In this document: one piece after another, positions 29,439 through 35,981 of the stretch
How the letters are laid out: each line of letters begins with the position of its first letter
Numbering within the stretch: position 1 is the stretch's first letter
The notes under the pieces: generated by a model
Databases searched by the model: none
Told to the model about the DNA's origin: nothing
The model's input: only the letters and a program-made list of their open reading frames with translations
Source: Micromonospora coerulea
GTDB lineage: Bacteria > Actinomycetota > Actinomycetes > Mycobacteriales > Micromonosporaceae
Reading direction: 5' to 3'
Length of the DNA: 64,000 bases
Assembly: GCF_016598485.1 (NCBI RefSeq)
Contig: NZ_JAEMUW010000001.1
Span: 186,001-250,000, forward strand
Position numbers and translations under genes: made by a program

Positions 29439-31082
29439 ATGAGAGTCTCGAAGCGGGCGAGCGGCGCCCTCGCGGTGGGCGCGGCATTCGCGCTCGTCGC
29501 GTCCGGCTGCTCGAACAGCGACGGCGGCAACGGCAGCGACGCCGGCGCCACCAAGGACGGCGCGATCACCATCCACGGCGTCCAGCCGGAGAACCCCCTG
29601 GTTCCGGCGAACACCACCGAGACCGGTGGCGGCAAGATCATCGACGACATGTGGACCGGTCTGGTCGAGTACCCGAACGACGGTGGGGCGCCGCGCAACG
29701 CGCTGGCCGAGTCCATCGAGACCAAGGACTCGAAGGTCTTCACCATCAAGATCAAGAAGGGTACCAAGTTCCACGACGGTACCGAGGTGAAGGCGAAGAA
29801 CTTCGTCGACGCCTGGAACTGGGCCGCCTACACGCCGAACGGCGCCGCGAACGGCAGCTTCTTCTCCGACATCGCCGGCTTCGACCAGGTCACCTCGGTC
29901 GACCCGGACGAGGACGGCCCGCAGAAGGCCCCGAAGCCGGCCGCCGACAAGATGTCGGGCCTGAAGGTCGTCGACGAGCAGACCTTCGAGGTCACCCTGT
30001 CGGCGCCGACCGCGGTCTTCCCGACCAAGCTCGGCTACAGCGCCTTCATGCCGCTGCCGGACGTGTTCTTCACCCAGAAGCCCGAGGCGTTCGGCAAGAA
30101 CCCGATCGGCAACGGCCCGGTGAAGTTCGTGTCGTGGGAGGACAACGTCGCGATCAAGCTGACGCGGTTCGACGACTACAACCTGCGCGACAAGGTGAAG
30201 GTCAAGGACGTCACCGTCAAGCTCTACCAGAGCGAGGACGCTGCCTACGCTGACCTGCTGGGCAACAACCTCGACTTCATGGAGACCATCCCGACCTCCG
30301 CGCTGGCCGGCGAGAAGTACAAGACCGACCTGGGCGACCGGGCGAAGTCGACGGTCACCCCGACGACCGCGTTCATCGCGTTCCCGATCTACGACAAGCG
30401 CTTCGCCAACCCGAAGCTGCGCCGGGCCGTCTCGATGTCGATCGACCGGCAGGCCATCTCCGACAAGATCTTCTTCGGCACCCGCAAGCCGGCCGACAGC
30501 TGGGCCAACCCGCTCACCCCGGGCGCCCCGGCCGGTAACTGCACCGCCTGCAAGTTCGACGCGACGCAGGCCAAGGCGCTCCTCCAGGAGGCCGGTGGCT
30601 TCCAGGGCGAGATGGTCTTCTACTACAACGCCGACTCCAGCCACAAGGACTGGATGGAGGCCGTTGCCCAGCAGGTCAAGACCAACCTCGGCATCAACGC
30701 TCGCGCCGAGGGCATCCCGACCTTCGCGGTGTTCCGCCAGAACATCAACGCCCACAAGATGACCGGCCCGTACCGTGCCGCCTGGCAGCAGGACTACCCG
30801 GACGTCGAGAACTGGGTGAACCCGCTCTACGTCAAGGGTGGTTCCTCCAACGACGGCCTCTACAGCAACCCCGAGGTCGACGCCCTGGCCAAGGCCGCCA
30901 GCGGTGCCGAGAACCTGGAGGCTTCGCACCAGAAGTTCGGCGAGGCGCTCCAGAAGGTCGACGCTGACGTGCCGACCATCCCGGTCTACTTCTACGGCCA
31001 GCAGTCCGGCCACTCGGAGAAGATCAAGAAGCTCGAGCTGAACAACGTCGGCGAGCTGGACCTCTCTTCGGTCGAACTCTGA
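29439..31082 (+). CDS. Peptide ABC transporter substrate-binding lipoprotein (operon 1)
   Basis: 547 residues. It has a lipoprotein signal with lipobox VASGC, then a Gly/Asn/Ser spacer. The mature part is an SBP family 5 (OppA/DppA) binding protein: GVQPENPLVPANTTETGGG, FKFHDGTEVKAKNFVDAW-like FHDGTEV, FFGTRKPADSW and DYPDVENWVNPLY. It captures oligopeptides or similar solutes outside the cell and delivers them to the permeases encoded downstream. It is separated from them by a strong hairpin (31097-31138), which would let it be made in excess. A paralogue is at 57829-59433. Confidence 0.93.
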   Translation: MRVSKRASGALAVGAAFALVASGCSNSDGGNGSDAGATKDGAITIHGVQPENPLVPANTTETGGGKIIDDMWTGLVEYPNDGGAPRNALAESIETKDSKVFTIKIKKGTKFHDGTEVKAKNFVDAWNWAAYTPNGAANGSFFSDIAGFDQVTSVDPDEDGPQKAPKPAADKMSGLKVVDEQTFEVTLSAPTAVFPTKLGYSAFMPLPDVFFTQKPEAFGKNPIGNGPVKFVSWEDNVAIKLTRFDDYNLRDKVKVKDVTVKLYQSEDAAYADLLGNNLDFMETIPTSALAGEKYKTDLGDRAKSTVTPTTAFIAFPIYDKRFANPKLRRAVSMSIDRQAISDKIFFGTRKPADSWANPLTPGAPAGNCTACKFDATQAKALLQEAGGFQGEMVFYYNADSSHKDWMEAVAQQVKTNLGINARAEGIPTFAVFRQNINAHKMTGPYRAAWQQDYPDVENWVNPLYVKGGSSNDGLYSNPEVDALAKAASGAENLEASHQKFGEALQKVDADVPTIPVYFYGQQSGHSEKIKKLELNNVGELDLSSVEL

Positions 31083-31096
31083 TCCGAACGGTCTGA

Positions 31097-31138
31097 CCCC
31101 GGGTCGGGTCCGCCACATCCGGTGGGCCCGACCCGGGG
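31097..31138 (+). terminator. Hairpin between binding-protein and permease genes (operon 1)
   Basis: An 18-bp stem (31097-31114 with 31121-31138, two G-U pairs) with a six-base loop, 15 bases after the binding-protein stop and inside the presumed operon. It probably terminates most transcripts or stabilises the upstream message. Confidence 0.75.
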
Positions 31139-31145
31139 CCGTTCC

Positions 31146-31220
31146 GCGAGCGGGTGTTACAACATCTCCTCGCACGCTGTCGCGAGCGGGGTGTCACCAC
31201 ATCCTTCCTCGCACGCTGTC
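31146..31220. repeat. Tandem direct repeat before permease genes
   Basis: Two imperfect copies lie head to tail, 31146-31181 (36 bases) and 31182-31220 (39 bases). Both begin GCGAGCGGG and end CTCGCACGCTGTC. They occupy the gap between the hairpin and the permease start and do not code. Confidence 0.8.
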
Positions 31221-31267
31221 ACCATCGTGTCGGCCGCCGACGCACCCCTTGTCTGGAGGACCACCCC

Positions 31268-32194
31268 ATGGGCCGCTATCTCGTGAGACGGCTGCTCCAA
31301 CTTGTGCCGGTCTTCATCGGCACGACGTTCCTGATCTACTGGCTCGTCTGGGCCGTGCCCGGCGACCCGTTCGCCGGCAAATGCGGTGAGCGTCGGTGCC
31401 CGCCGGAGTACGTCGCCGCCCTCACCGAGAAGTACCACCTCAACGAGAACGTCTTCGTTCAGTACACGATCTACATGAAGAGCCTCCTCCAGGGGGACTT
31501 CGGCACGACCTACAGCGGCCGGTCGATCAACGACATCATCGCCACCGCGTACCCGAACACACTCAAGCTGGCCGTTGTCGCCCTGGCGATCGAGGCGATC
31601 ATCGGCCTCACCGCCGGCGTGCTGACCGGTCTGCGCCGCAACGGCTTCCTGGACAACCTGGTCCTGGTCTCCAGCCTGTTCCTGATCGCGCTGCCGGTCT
31701 TCGTCGTCGGCTTCGTGCTTCAGTGGACCTTCGGGGTGCAGTGGAAGATCGTCACGCCGACCGTCTCCAGCGAGATGCCGTTCTCCGAACTGCTCATCCC
31801 GGGCTTCGTGCTGGGCAGCGCCTCGATGGCGTACATCGCCCGGGTGTCGCGGACGAGCATCGCCGAGAACCGGCGGGCCGACTACGTGCGCACCGCGATC
31901 GCCAAGGGCCTGCCGATGCGCCGGGTGGTCGGGGTGCACCTGCTGCGAAACTCGTTGATCCCGGTGGTCACGCTGCTCGGCACCGACCTCGGCGCGCTGA
32001 TGGGTGGTGCGATCGTCACCGAGGGCATCTTCGGTATCAACGGCATCGGTCGACAGGTCTACCGGTCGATCGTCACCAAGGAGAGCGCTACCGTTGTCTC
32101 CATCGTGGTGGTGCTGGTGCTGGTCTACCTGCTGATGAACCTGCTGGTCGACCTGCTCTACGCCGCCCTGGACCCGAGGATCCGTTATGAGTGA
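31268..32194 (+). CDS. Peptide ABC transporter permease, OppB type (operon 1)
   Basis: 308 residues from the ATG at 31268, with GGAGG eight bases upstream. Six membrane segments and the OppB/DppB N-terminus MGRYLVRRLLQLVPVFIGTT. The EAA loop that contacts the ATPases is RADYVRTAIAKGL, followed by RNSLIPVVTLLGTDLG. An extracellular insert holds a Cys pair (GKCGERRCPP). It ends ALDPRIRYE. It overlaps the next permease gene by eight bases (ATGAGTGA). Confidence 0.95.
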   Translation: MGRYLVRRLLQLVPVFIGTTFLIYWLVWAVPGDPFAGKCGERRCPPEYVAALTEKYHLNENVFVQYTIYMKSLLQGDFGTTYSGRSINDIIATAYPNTLKLAVVALAIEAIIGLTAGVLTGLRRNGFLDNLVLVSSLFLIALPVFVVGFVLQWTFGVQWKIVTPTVSSEMPFSELLIPGFVLGSASMAYIARVSRTSIAENRRADYVRTAIAKGLPMRRVVGVHLLRNSLIPVVTLLGTDLGALMGGAIVTEGIFGINGIGRQVYRSIVTKESATVVSIVVVLVLVYLLMNLLVDLLYAALDPRIRYE

Positions 32195-33164
32195 CCCCTC
32201 CGCCGCGTCGATCGTCAGCACTCCCCGCCCGGAGCAGCCGACCCAGATCGGTGCCCCCACCAACGCCGGCCTGCCGGAGAGCGCCCGCAACGAGAAGCCG
32301 CGTGGCCTCCTCGGTGACGCCTGGCGCGACCTGCGCCGCAAGCCGCTCTTCTGGATCTCTTCCGCGTTGATCCTGCTGTTCATCGTGATGGCGGCCTTCC
32401 CGTCGCTGTTCACCTCCGGTGACGCCGTGAACGGTTCGCTGGAGAACAGCCTCGGCAAGCCCTCCGCCCACGCCTTGTTCGGGTACGACGTGCAGGGCCG
32501 TGACGTCTTTGCCCGGACCATCTACGGCGCTCGGGCTTCGATCCTCGTAGCGCTCCTCTCCGTCGCCGGCACCATGCTGGTCGGTGGCGTGATGGGCGTC
32601 ATCTCCGGATACCGGGGCGGCTGGGTGGACTCGCTGCTCTCCCGGGTCGCCGACGTCTTCTTCGGCCTGCCGTTCGTGCTCGGTGCCATCGTCATCCTGA
32701 CGACCTTCAACGGCTCGGGCAGCAACAACAGCAAGACGAAGATCATGGGTCTGGTCATCGCGTCGCTGGTCATCTTGAGCTGGCCGGTCGTGATGCGGCT
32801 GATGCGCTCGTCGGTGCTGGCCACCAGGGAGGCGGACTACATCGTCGCCGCCCGGGCGCTCGGCGCCGGTACGGGCCGGATCATCCTCAAGCACCTGCTG
32901 CCGAACTGTCTCGCGCCGCTGCTGGTGTACTCGACGATCATGGTCGGTTCGTTCATCGGCGCGGAGGCCACGCTCTCCTTCCTGGGCGTCGGCCTGAAGA
33001 GCCCGGTGGTGTCGTGGGGCATCATGATCAGTGAGGCGCAGAACTACCTCCGCGTCGCGCCGAACCTGCTCTTCTTCCCCGCCGCGTTCCTCGTCGCCGC
33101 CGTGCTGAGCTTCGTCATGCTCGGCGAGGCGGTCCGCGAGGCCCTCGACCCGAAGCTCCGATAG
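32187..33164 (+). CDS. Peptide ABC transporter permease, OppC type (operon 1)
   Basis: 325 residues from the ATG at 32187, overlapping the upstream permease. A cytosolic N-terminus carries GDAWRDLRRKPLFWIS, then membrane segments. The EAA loop reads ADYIVAARALGAG, followed by HLLPNCLAPLLV, ATLSFLGVGL and the ending ALDPKLR. It forms the membrane channel as a heterodimer with the OppB-type subunit. Confidence 0.95.
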   Translation: MSDPSAASIVSTPRPEQPTQIGAPTNAGLPESARNEKPRGLLGDAWRDLRRKPLFWISSALILLFIVMAAFPSLFTSGDAVNGSLENSLGKPSAHALFGYDVQGRDVFARTIYGARASILVALLSVAGTMLVGGVMGVISGYRGGWVDSLLSRVADVFFGLPFVLGAIVILTTFNGSGSNNSKTKIMGLVIASLVILSWPVVMRLMRSSVLATREADYIVAARALGAGTGRIILKHLLPNCLAPLLVYSTIMVGSFIGAEATLSFLGVGLKSPVVSWGIMISEAQNYLRVAPNLLFFPAAFLVAAVLSFVMLGEAVREALDPKLR

Positions 33165-33175
33165 GGGAGACTGAG

Positions 33176-34219
33176 TTGTCCGACATTCTCGTGTCCGAGC
33201 AGTCCGCGCCCGGCGCCGACGGATCCGGCCGCCCCTCGGGTCGGCTGCTCGAGGTCGACGACCTGCGGGTGGAGTTCCGCACCCGGGACGGCGTCGCCAA
33301 GGTCATCAACGGGGTCACGTACCACGTCGACGCGGGGGAGACCCTCGCCGTGCTCGGCGAGTCCGGCTCCGGCAAGAGCGTCACCGCGCAGACCATCATG
33401 GGCATCCTGGACATGCCGCCCGGCTTCGTCACCGGCGGTCAGGTCCGCTTCCACGGCAGGGACATGCTCACCATGTCCGCCGAGGAGCGCCGCCGCATCC
33501 GCGGCGAGGGCATCGCGATGATCTTCCAGGACTCGCTCTCCGCGCTGAACCCGGTGTTCACCGTCGGGTTCCAGATCGCCGAGCAGTTCCGGATCCGCCG
33601 CGGCATGGGCCGCGCGGACGCCAAGAAGCGCGCGATCGAGATGCTCGACCAGGTCAAGATCCCGAACGCCAAGGGCCGGTTCAGCAACTACCCGCACCAG
33701 TTTTCCGGCGGTATGCGGCAGCGCGCGATGATCGCGATGTCGCTGGCGCTCGACCCCGAGGTGCTGATCGCGGACGAGCCGACCACCGCGCTGGACGTGA
33801 CCGTGCAGGCCCAGATCATGGACCTGCTCGGCGAGCTCCAGCGGGAGCGGCAGATGGGCATGATCCTGATCACCCACGACCTCGGCGTGGTCGCCGACGT
33901 CGCGGACCGGATCGCGGTCATGTACGCCGGCCGGATCGTCGAGGAAGCCGACGTGTACGACCTGTACGCCAAGCCGGCGCACCCGTACACCCTCGGCCTG
34001 CTCGACTCGATCCCTCGGATGGACGAGAAGGGGCAGGAGCTCCGCACCATCAAGGGCCTGCCGCCGAACCTCATGAACATCCCGCCGGGCTGCCCGTTCA
34101 ACCCGCGCTGCCCCATGGCGCAGCCGGTGTGCCGGGAGAAGGTGCCCCCGCTGCTGCAGATCGGCAGCGGCCGGGCCAGCGCCTGCCACTTCGCTGAGGA
34201 GCTCGTGAACCGTGACTGA
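33176..34219 (+). CDS. Peptide ABC transporter ATPase, OppD type (operon 1)
   Basis: 347 residues, starting at TTG 33176 behind GGGGAGA. Walker A is GESGSGKS, signature FSGGMRQR and Walker B VLIADEPTTALD, with H-loop LITHDLG. The C-terminal oligopeptide-transporter extension contains the Cys series GCPFNPRCPMAQPVC and CHF, which in some homologues binds an Fe-S cluster. It pairs with the OppF-type ATPase, whose GTG overlaps this stop by eight bases. Confidence 0.95.
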   Translation: MSDILVSEQSAPGADGSGRPSGRLLEVDDLRVEFRTRDGVAKVINGVTYHVDAGETLAVLGESGSGKSVTAQTIMGILDMPPGFVTGGQVRFHGRDMLTMSAEERRRIRGEGIAMIFQDSLSALNPVFTVGFQIAEQFRIRRGMGRADAKKRAIEMLDQVKIPNAKGRFSNYPHQFSGGMRQRAMIAMSLALDPEVLIADEPTTALDVTVQAQIMDLLGELQRERQMGMILITHDLGVVADVADRIAVMYAGRIVEEADVYDLYAKPAHPYTLGLLDSIPRMDEKGQELRTIKGLPPNLMNIPPGCPFNPRCPMAQPVCREKVPPLLQIGSGRASACHFAEELVNRD

Positions 34220-35225
34220 GAACATCATCGAGGTCCGTGACCTGGTCAAGCACTACCCGGTCACCCAGGGCATCGTGTTCAAGAAGACCGTGGGTCAGGT
34301 CAAGGCGGTCGACGGCGTCTCCTTCGAGCTGAAGACGGGCGAAACCCTCGGCGTCGTGGGCGAGTCCGGCTGCGGCAAGTCGACACTCGCCCGGGTCCTG
34401 ATGAACCTGGAGAAGCCGACCGGCGGCAGCGTGCACTACAAGGGCCAGGACATCTCCAAGCTCTCCGGCGGCGCGCTGCGGCGACTGCGCCGGCAGATCC
34501 AGCTGGTGATGCAGGACCCGTACACCTCGCTGAACCCGCGGATGACGGTCGGTGACCTGATCGGCGAGCCGTTCGAGATCCACTCGGAGGTGGCGCCGAA
34601 GGGCAGCCGCCGGGGCAAGGTCAAGGAACTGCTCGACCTGGTCGGCCTCAACCCGGAACACATCAACCGGTACCCGCACCAGTTCTCCGGCGGACAGCGC
34701 CAGCGCATCGGCATCGCCCGGGCCCTGGCCCTGCGGCCGGAGGTCATCGTCTGCGACGAGCCGGTCTCGGCCCTGGACGTGTCGATCCAGGCGCAGGTGA
34801 TGAACCTGCTGGAGAAGCTCCAGAACGAGTTCGGCCTGTCGTACGTCTTCATCGCCCACGACCTGTCGGTCGTGCGCCACCTCTCCGACCGGGTCGCGGT
34901 GATGTACCTGGGCAAGATGGTGGAGGTCGGCACCGAGGACGAGATCTACGAGCGGCCGACCCACCCGTACACCCAGGCGCTGCTCTCGGCGGTGCCGGTG
35001 CCGGACCCGACGCTGCGCGACAACAAGGCGATCATCCGGCTCACCGGTGACGTCCCGTCCCCGATCAGCCCGCCCTCGGGCTGCCGGTTCCGCACCCGCT
35101 GCTGGAAGGCGCAGGACGTCTGCGCCCAGCAGGTGCCGCTGCTGGAGATCCGGCGGGGCTCGGACCACCCGAGCGCCTGCCACTTCGCGGAGAAGCGCGC
35201 GATCGTCGCCACCCACCAGGCGTGA
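34212..35225 (+). CDS. Peptide ABC transporter ATPase, OppF type (operon 1)
   Basis: 337 residues from the GTG at 34212. Walker A is GESGCGKST, signature [15 protein letters not shown], Walker [13 protein letters not shown] and H-loop FIAHDLS, with the OppF-type C-terminal extension ([21 protein letters not shown]). The second ATPase of the importer. A strong terminator follows, so this is the operon end. A close paralogue is encoded at 53684-54715. Confidence 0.95.
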   Translation: MTENIIEVRDLVKHYPVTQGIVFKKTVGQVKAVDGVSFELKTGETLGVVGESGCGKSTLARVLMNLEKPTGGSVHYKGQDISKLSGGALRRLRRQIQLVMQDPYTSLNPRMTVGDLIGEPFEIHSEVAPKGSRRGKVKELLDLVGLNPEHINRYPHQFSGGQRQRIGIARALALRPEVIVCDEPVSALDVSIQAQVMNLLEKLQNEFGLSYVFIAHDLSVVRHLSDRVAVMYLGKMVEVGTEDEIYERPTHPYTQALLSAVPVPDPTLRDNKAIIRLTGDVPSPISPPSGCRFRTRCWKAQDVCAQQVPLLEIRRGSDHPSACHFAEKRAIVATHQA

Positions 35226-35231
35226 TCCACC

Positions 35232-35274
35232 CGGACCGCCTGCCAGCGTCAGCCCGACGCCGGCAGGCGGTCCG
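35232..35274 (+). terminator. Terminator of peptide ABC operon 1
   Basis: A 19-bp stem (35232-35250 with 35256-35274, one mismatch) with a five-base loop, seven bases after the OppF stop. It also lies 48 bases beyond the aroQ stop and may serve both strands. Confidence 0.88.
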
Positions 35275-35321
35275 TCGTATCCGGGGCCGGTCGCGCCGGC
35301 GCGCGCTCTGCGCCCGCTGCC

Positions 35322-35675
35322 TCACAGCGGGCCGCGGCCGGCGCGGAGCAGCAGCAGCGCGAGCTGGGTCCCGTCGGCGCCGAGCGCCTCCCGGAACCGC
35401 TCCAGGATCTCCCGCTCCCGGGAGAGCACCAGCCGGGTGCCGCCGGAGGCGAGCCGGGTGGCACCCACCTCCTGCGAGAGGGCGGCCCGTTCCTGCCACA
35501 GCGCGATGATGGTCCGGTCGATCTCGTCGATCCGTTCCCGGATCGCCACGATCCGCTCGGCGGCCGCCGAGTCGCCGGTGCCGGTCCGGGCGGTCGCGGC
35601 CGCCGTCGGACCCGTGTCGGCCCGGTCGTGGTTGCTCGCCAGGCTGCCGCTCTGCTCCGCCACGTCAGTCATCAT
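35322..35675 (-). CDS. aroQ: Chorismate mutase, AroQ type
   Basis: 117 residues from the ATG at 35675 (or the adjacent ATG at 35672), with GAGGGG upstream. The first 38 residues are Thr/Ala-rich and poorly conserved. The rest is a helical AroQ-delta domain: IRERIDEIDRTIIALWQERA, EVGATRLASGGTRLVLSRE and LALLLLRAGRGPL. The last two blocks match mycobacterial Rv0948c, which works in complex with DAHP synthase. It makes prephenate, the precursor of Phe and Tyr. The gene is preceded by an aromatic leader peptide and attenuator (35721-35869). Divergent pcrA also matches the mycobacterial order. Confidence 0.93.
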   Translation of the reverse strand: MMTDVAEQSGSLASNHDRADTGPTAAATARTGTGDSAAAERIVAIRERIDEIDRTIIALWQERAALSQEVGATRLASGGTRLVLSREREILERFREALGADGTQLALLLLRAGRGPL

Positions 35676-35720
35676 CGTCGTACCCCTCGGGTGTCGGGCC
35701 CGGTGCCCGGATCCCGGGAC

Positions 35721-35834
35721 GAAAAAGCCCCGGGCTCTCCGAGCCCGGGGCTTTCGCAGGTCTGTTGATCAGGCGCGACCTACGGCTGCCGGACTCCCGG
35801 TGCCGTAGTAAAAGTAGAAGCGCTGATCGAACAC
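35721..35834 (-). promoter_or_regulatory. Transcription attenuator of aroQ (Phe/Tyr responsive)
   Basis: Read on the minus strand in transcript order. Region 1 is CTACGG (35808-35803), within the Tyr-Tyr-Gly codons. Region 2 is GAGTCCGG (35796-35789), and CCGTAG (35785-35780) pairs with region 1. Region 3 is the 5' arm AAAGCCCCGGGCTC (35754-35741), whose CCGGGCTC end can pair with region 2 over 8 bp including one G-U. Region 4 is the 3' arm (35737-35724), giving a 14-bp terminator with a three-base loop and a T5 tract. Pause and terminator hairpins exclude the 2:3 antiterminator. Stalling on the first aromatic codons would mask region 1 and free region 2. This is the classical attenuation layout; the mechanism is inferred. 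Confidence 0.8.
35769..35834 (-). CDS. Aromatic leader peptide of aroQ
   Basis: A 21-codon ORF from the GTG at 35834 to the TGA at 35769. It begins MFDQRFYFYYG, with codons 6-10 reading Phe-Tyr-Phe-Tyr-Tyr, then a Gly/Ser/Pro/Ala/Val tail ending GRA. Six of the first ten residues are aromatic, and one uses TTT, a rare codon in this genome. No Shine-Dalgarno precedes it; a -10 element ends six bases upstream, so it should be translated leaderless. The stop lies 14 bases before the terminator stem. The product of the next gene, chorismate mutase, supplies exactly Phe and Tyr. The peptide itself probably has no function beyond sensing charged tRNAs. Confidence 0.82.
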   Translation of the reverse strand: MFDQRFYFYYGTGSPAAVGRA

Positions 35835-35840
35835 GCGTCG

Positions 35841-35869
35841 AGTATGCCGACCACCGCCGGGGCGCGCAA
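35841..35869 (-). promoter_or_regulatory. Promoter of the aroQ leader transcript
   Basis: On the minus strand, TTGCGC (35869-35864), a 17-base spacer and CATACT (35846-35841) form a plausible sigma-70-type promoter. The -10 ends six bases before the leader-peptide GTG, placing the transcript start at or beside that codon. Confidence 0.55.
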
Positions 35870-35966
35870 GGATTTCCGCCAACAGGTGGGACGGGCCGGT
35901 TCCCGCCCCGATGACGGCTTCGTCTCGTCGGGGCGTGCGCGGGCGGGAAGTGTCCGTCCGGCGGCA

Positions 35967-35972
35967 TAGACT
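35967..35972 (+). promoter_or_regulatory. -10 element TAGACT, near-leaderless pcrA
   Basis: TAGACT ends nine bases before the pcrA ATG at 35982, with no Shine-Dalgarno between. Confidence 0.4.
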
Positions 35973-35981
35973 CGCCGTGCG

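Noticed and set aside
35665..35967. 100-codon minus-strand ORF in the aroQ-pcrA gap
   Set aside because: Runs through the attenuator terminator and ends with a low-complexity Asp run; the short aromatic ORF in another frame fits the structures better.
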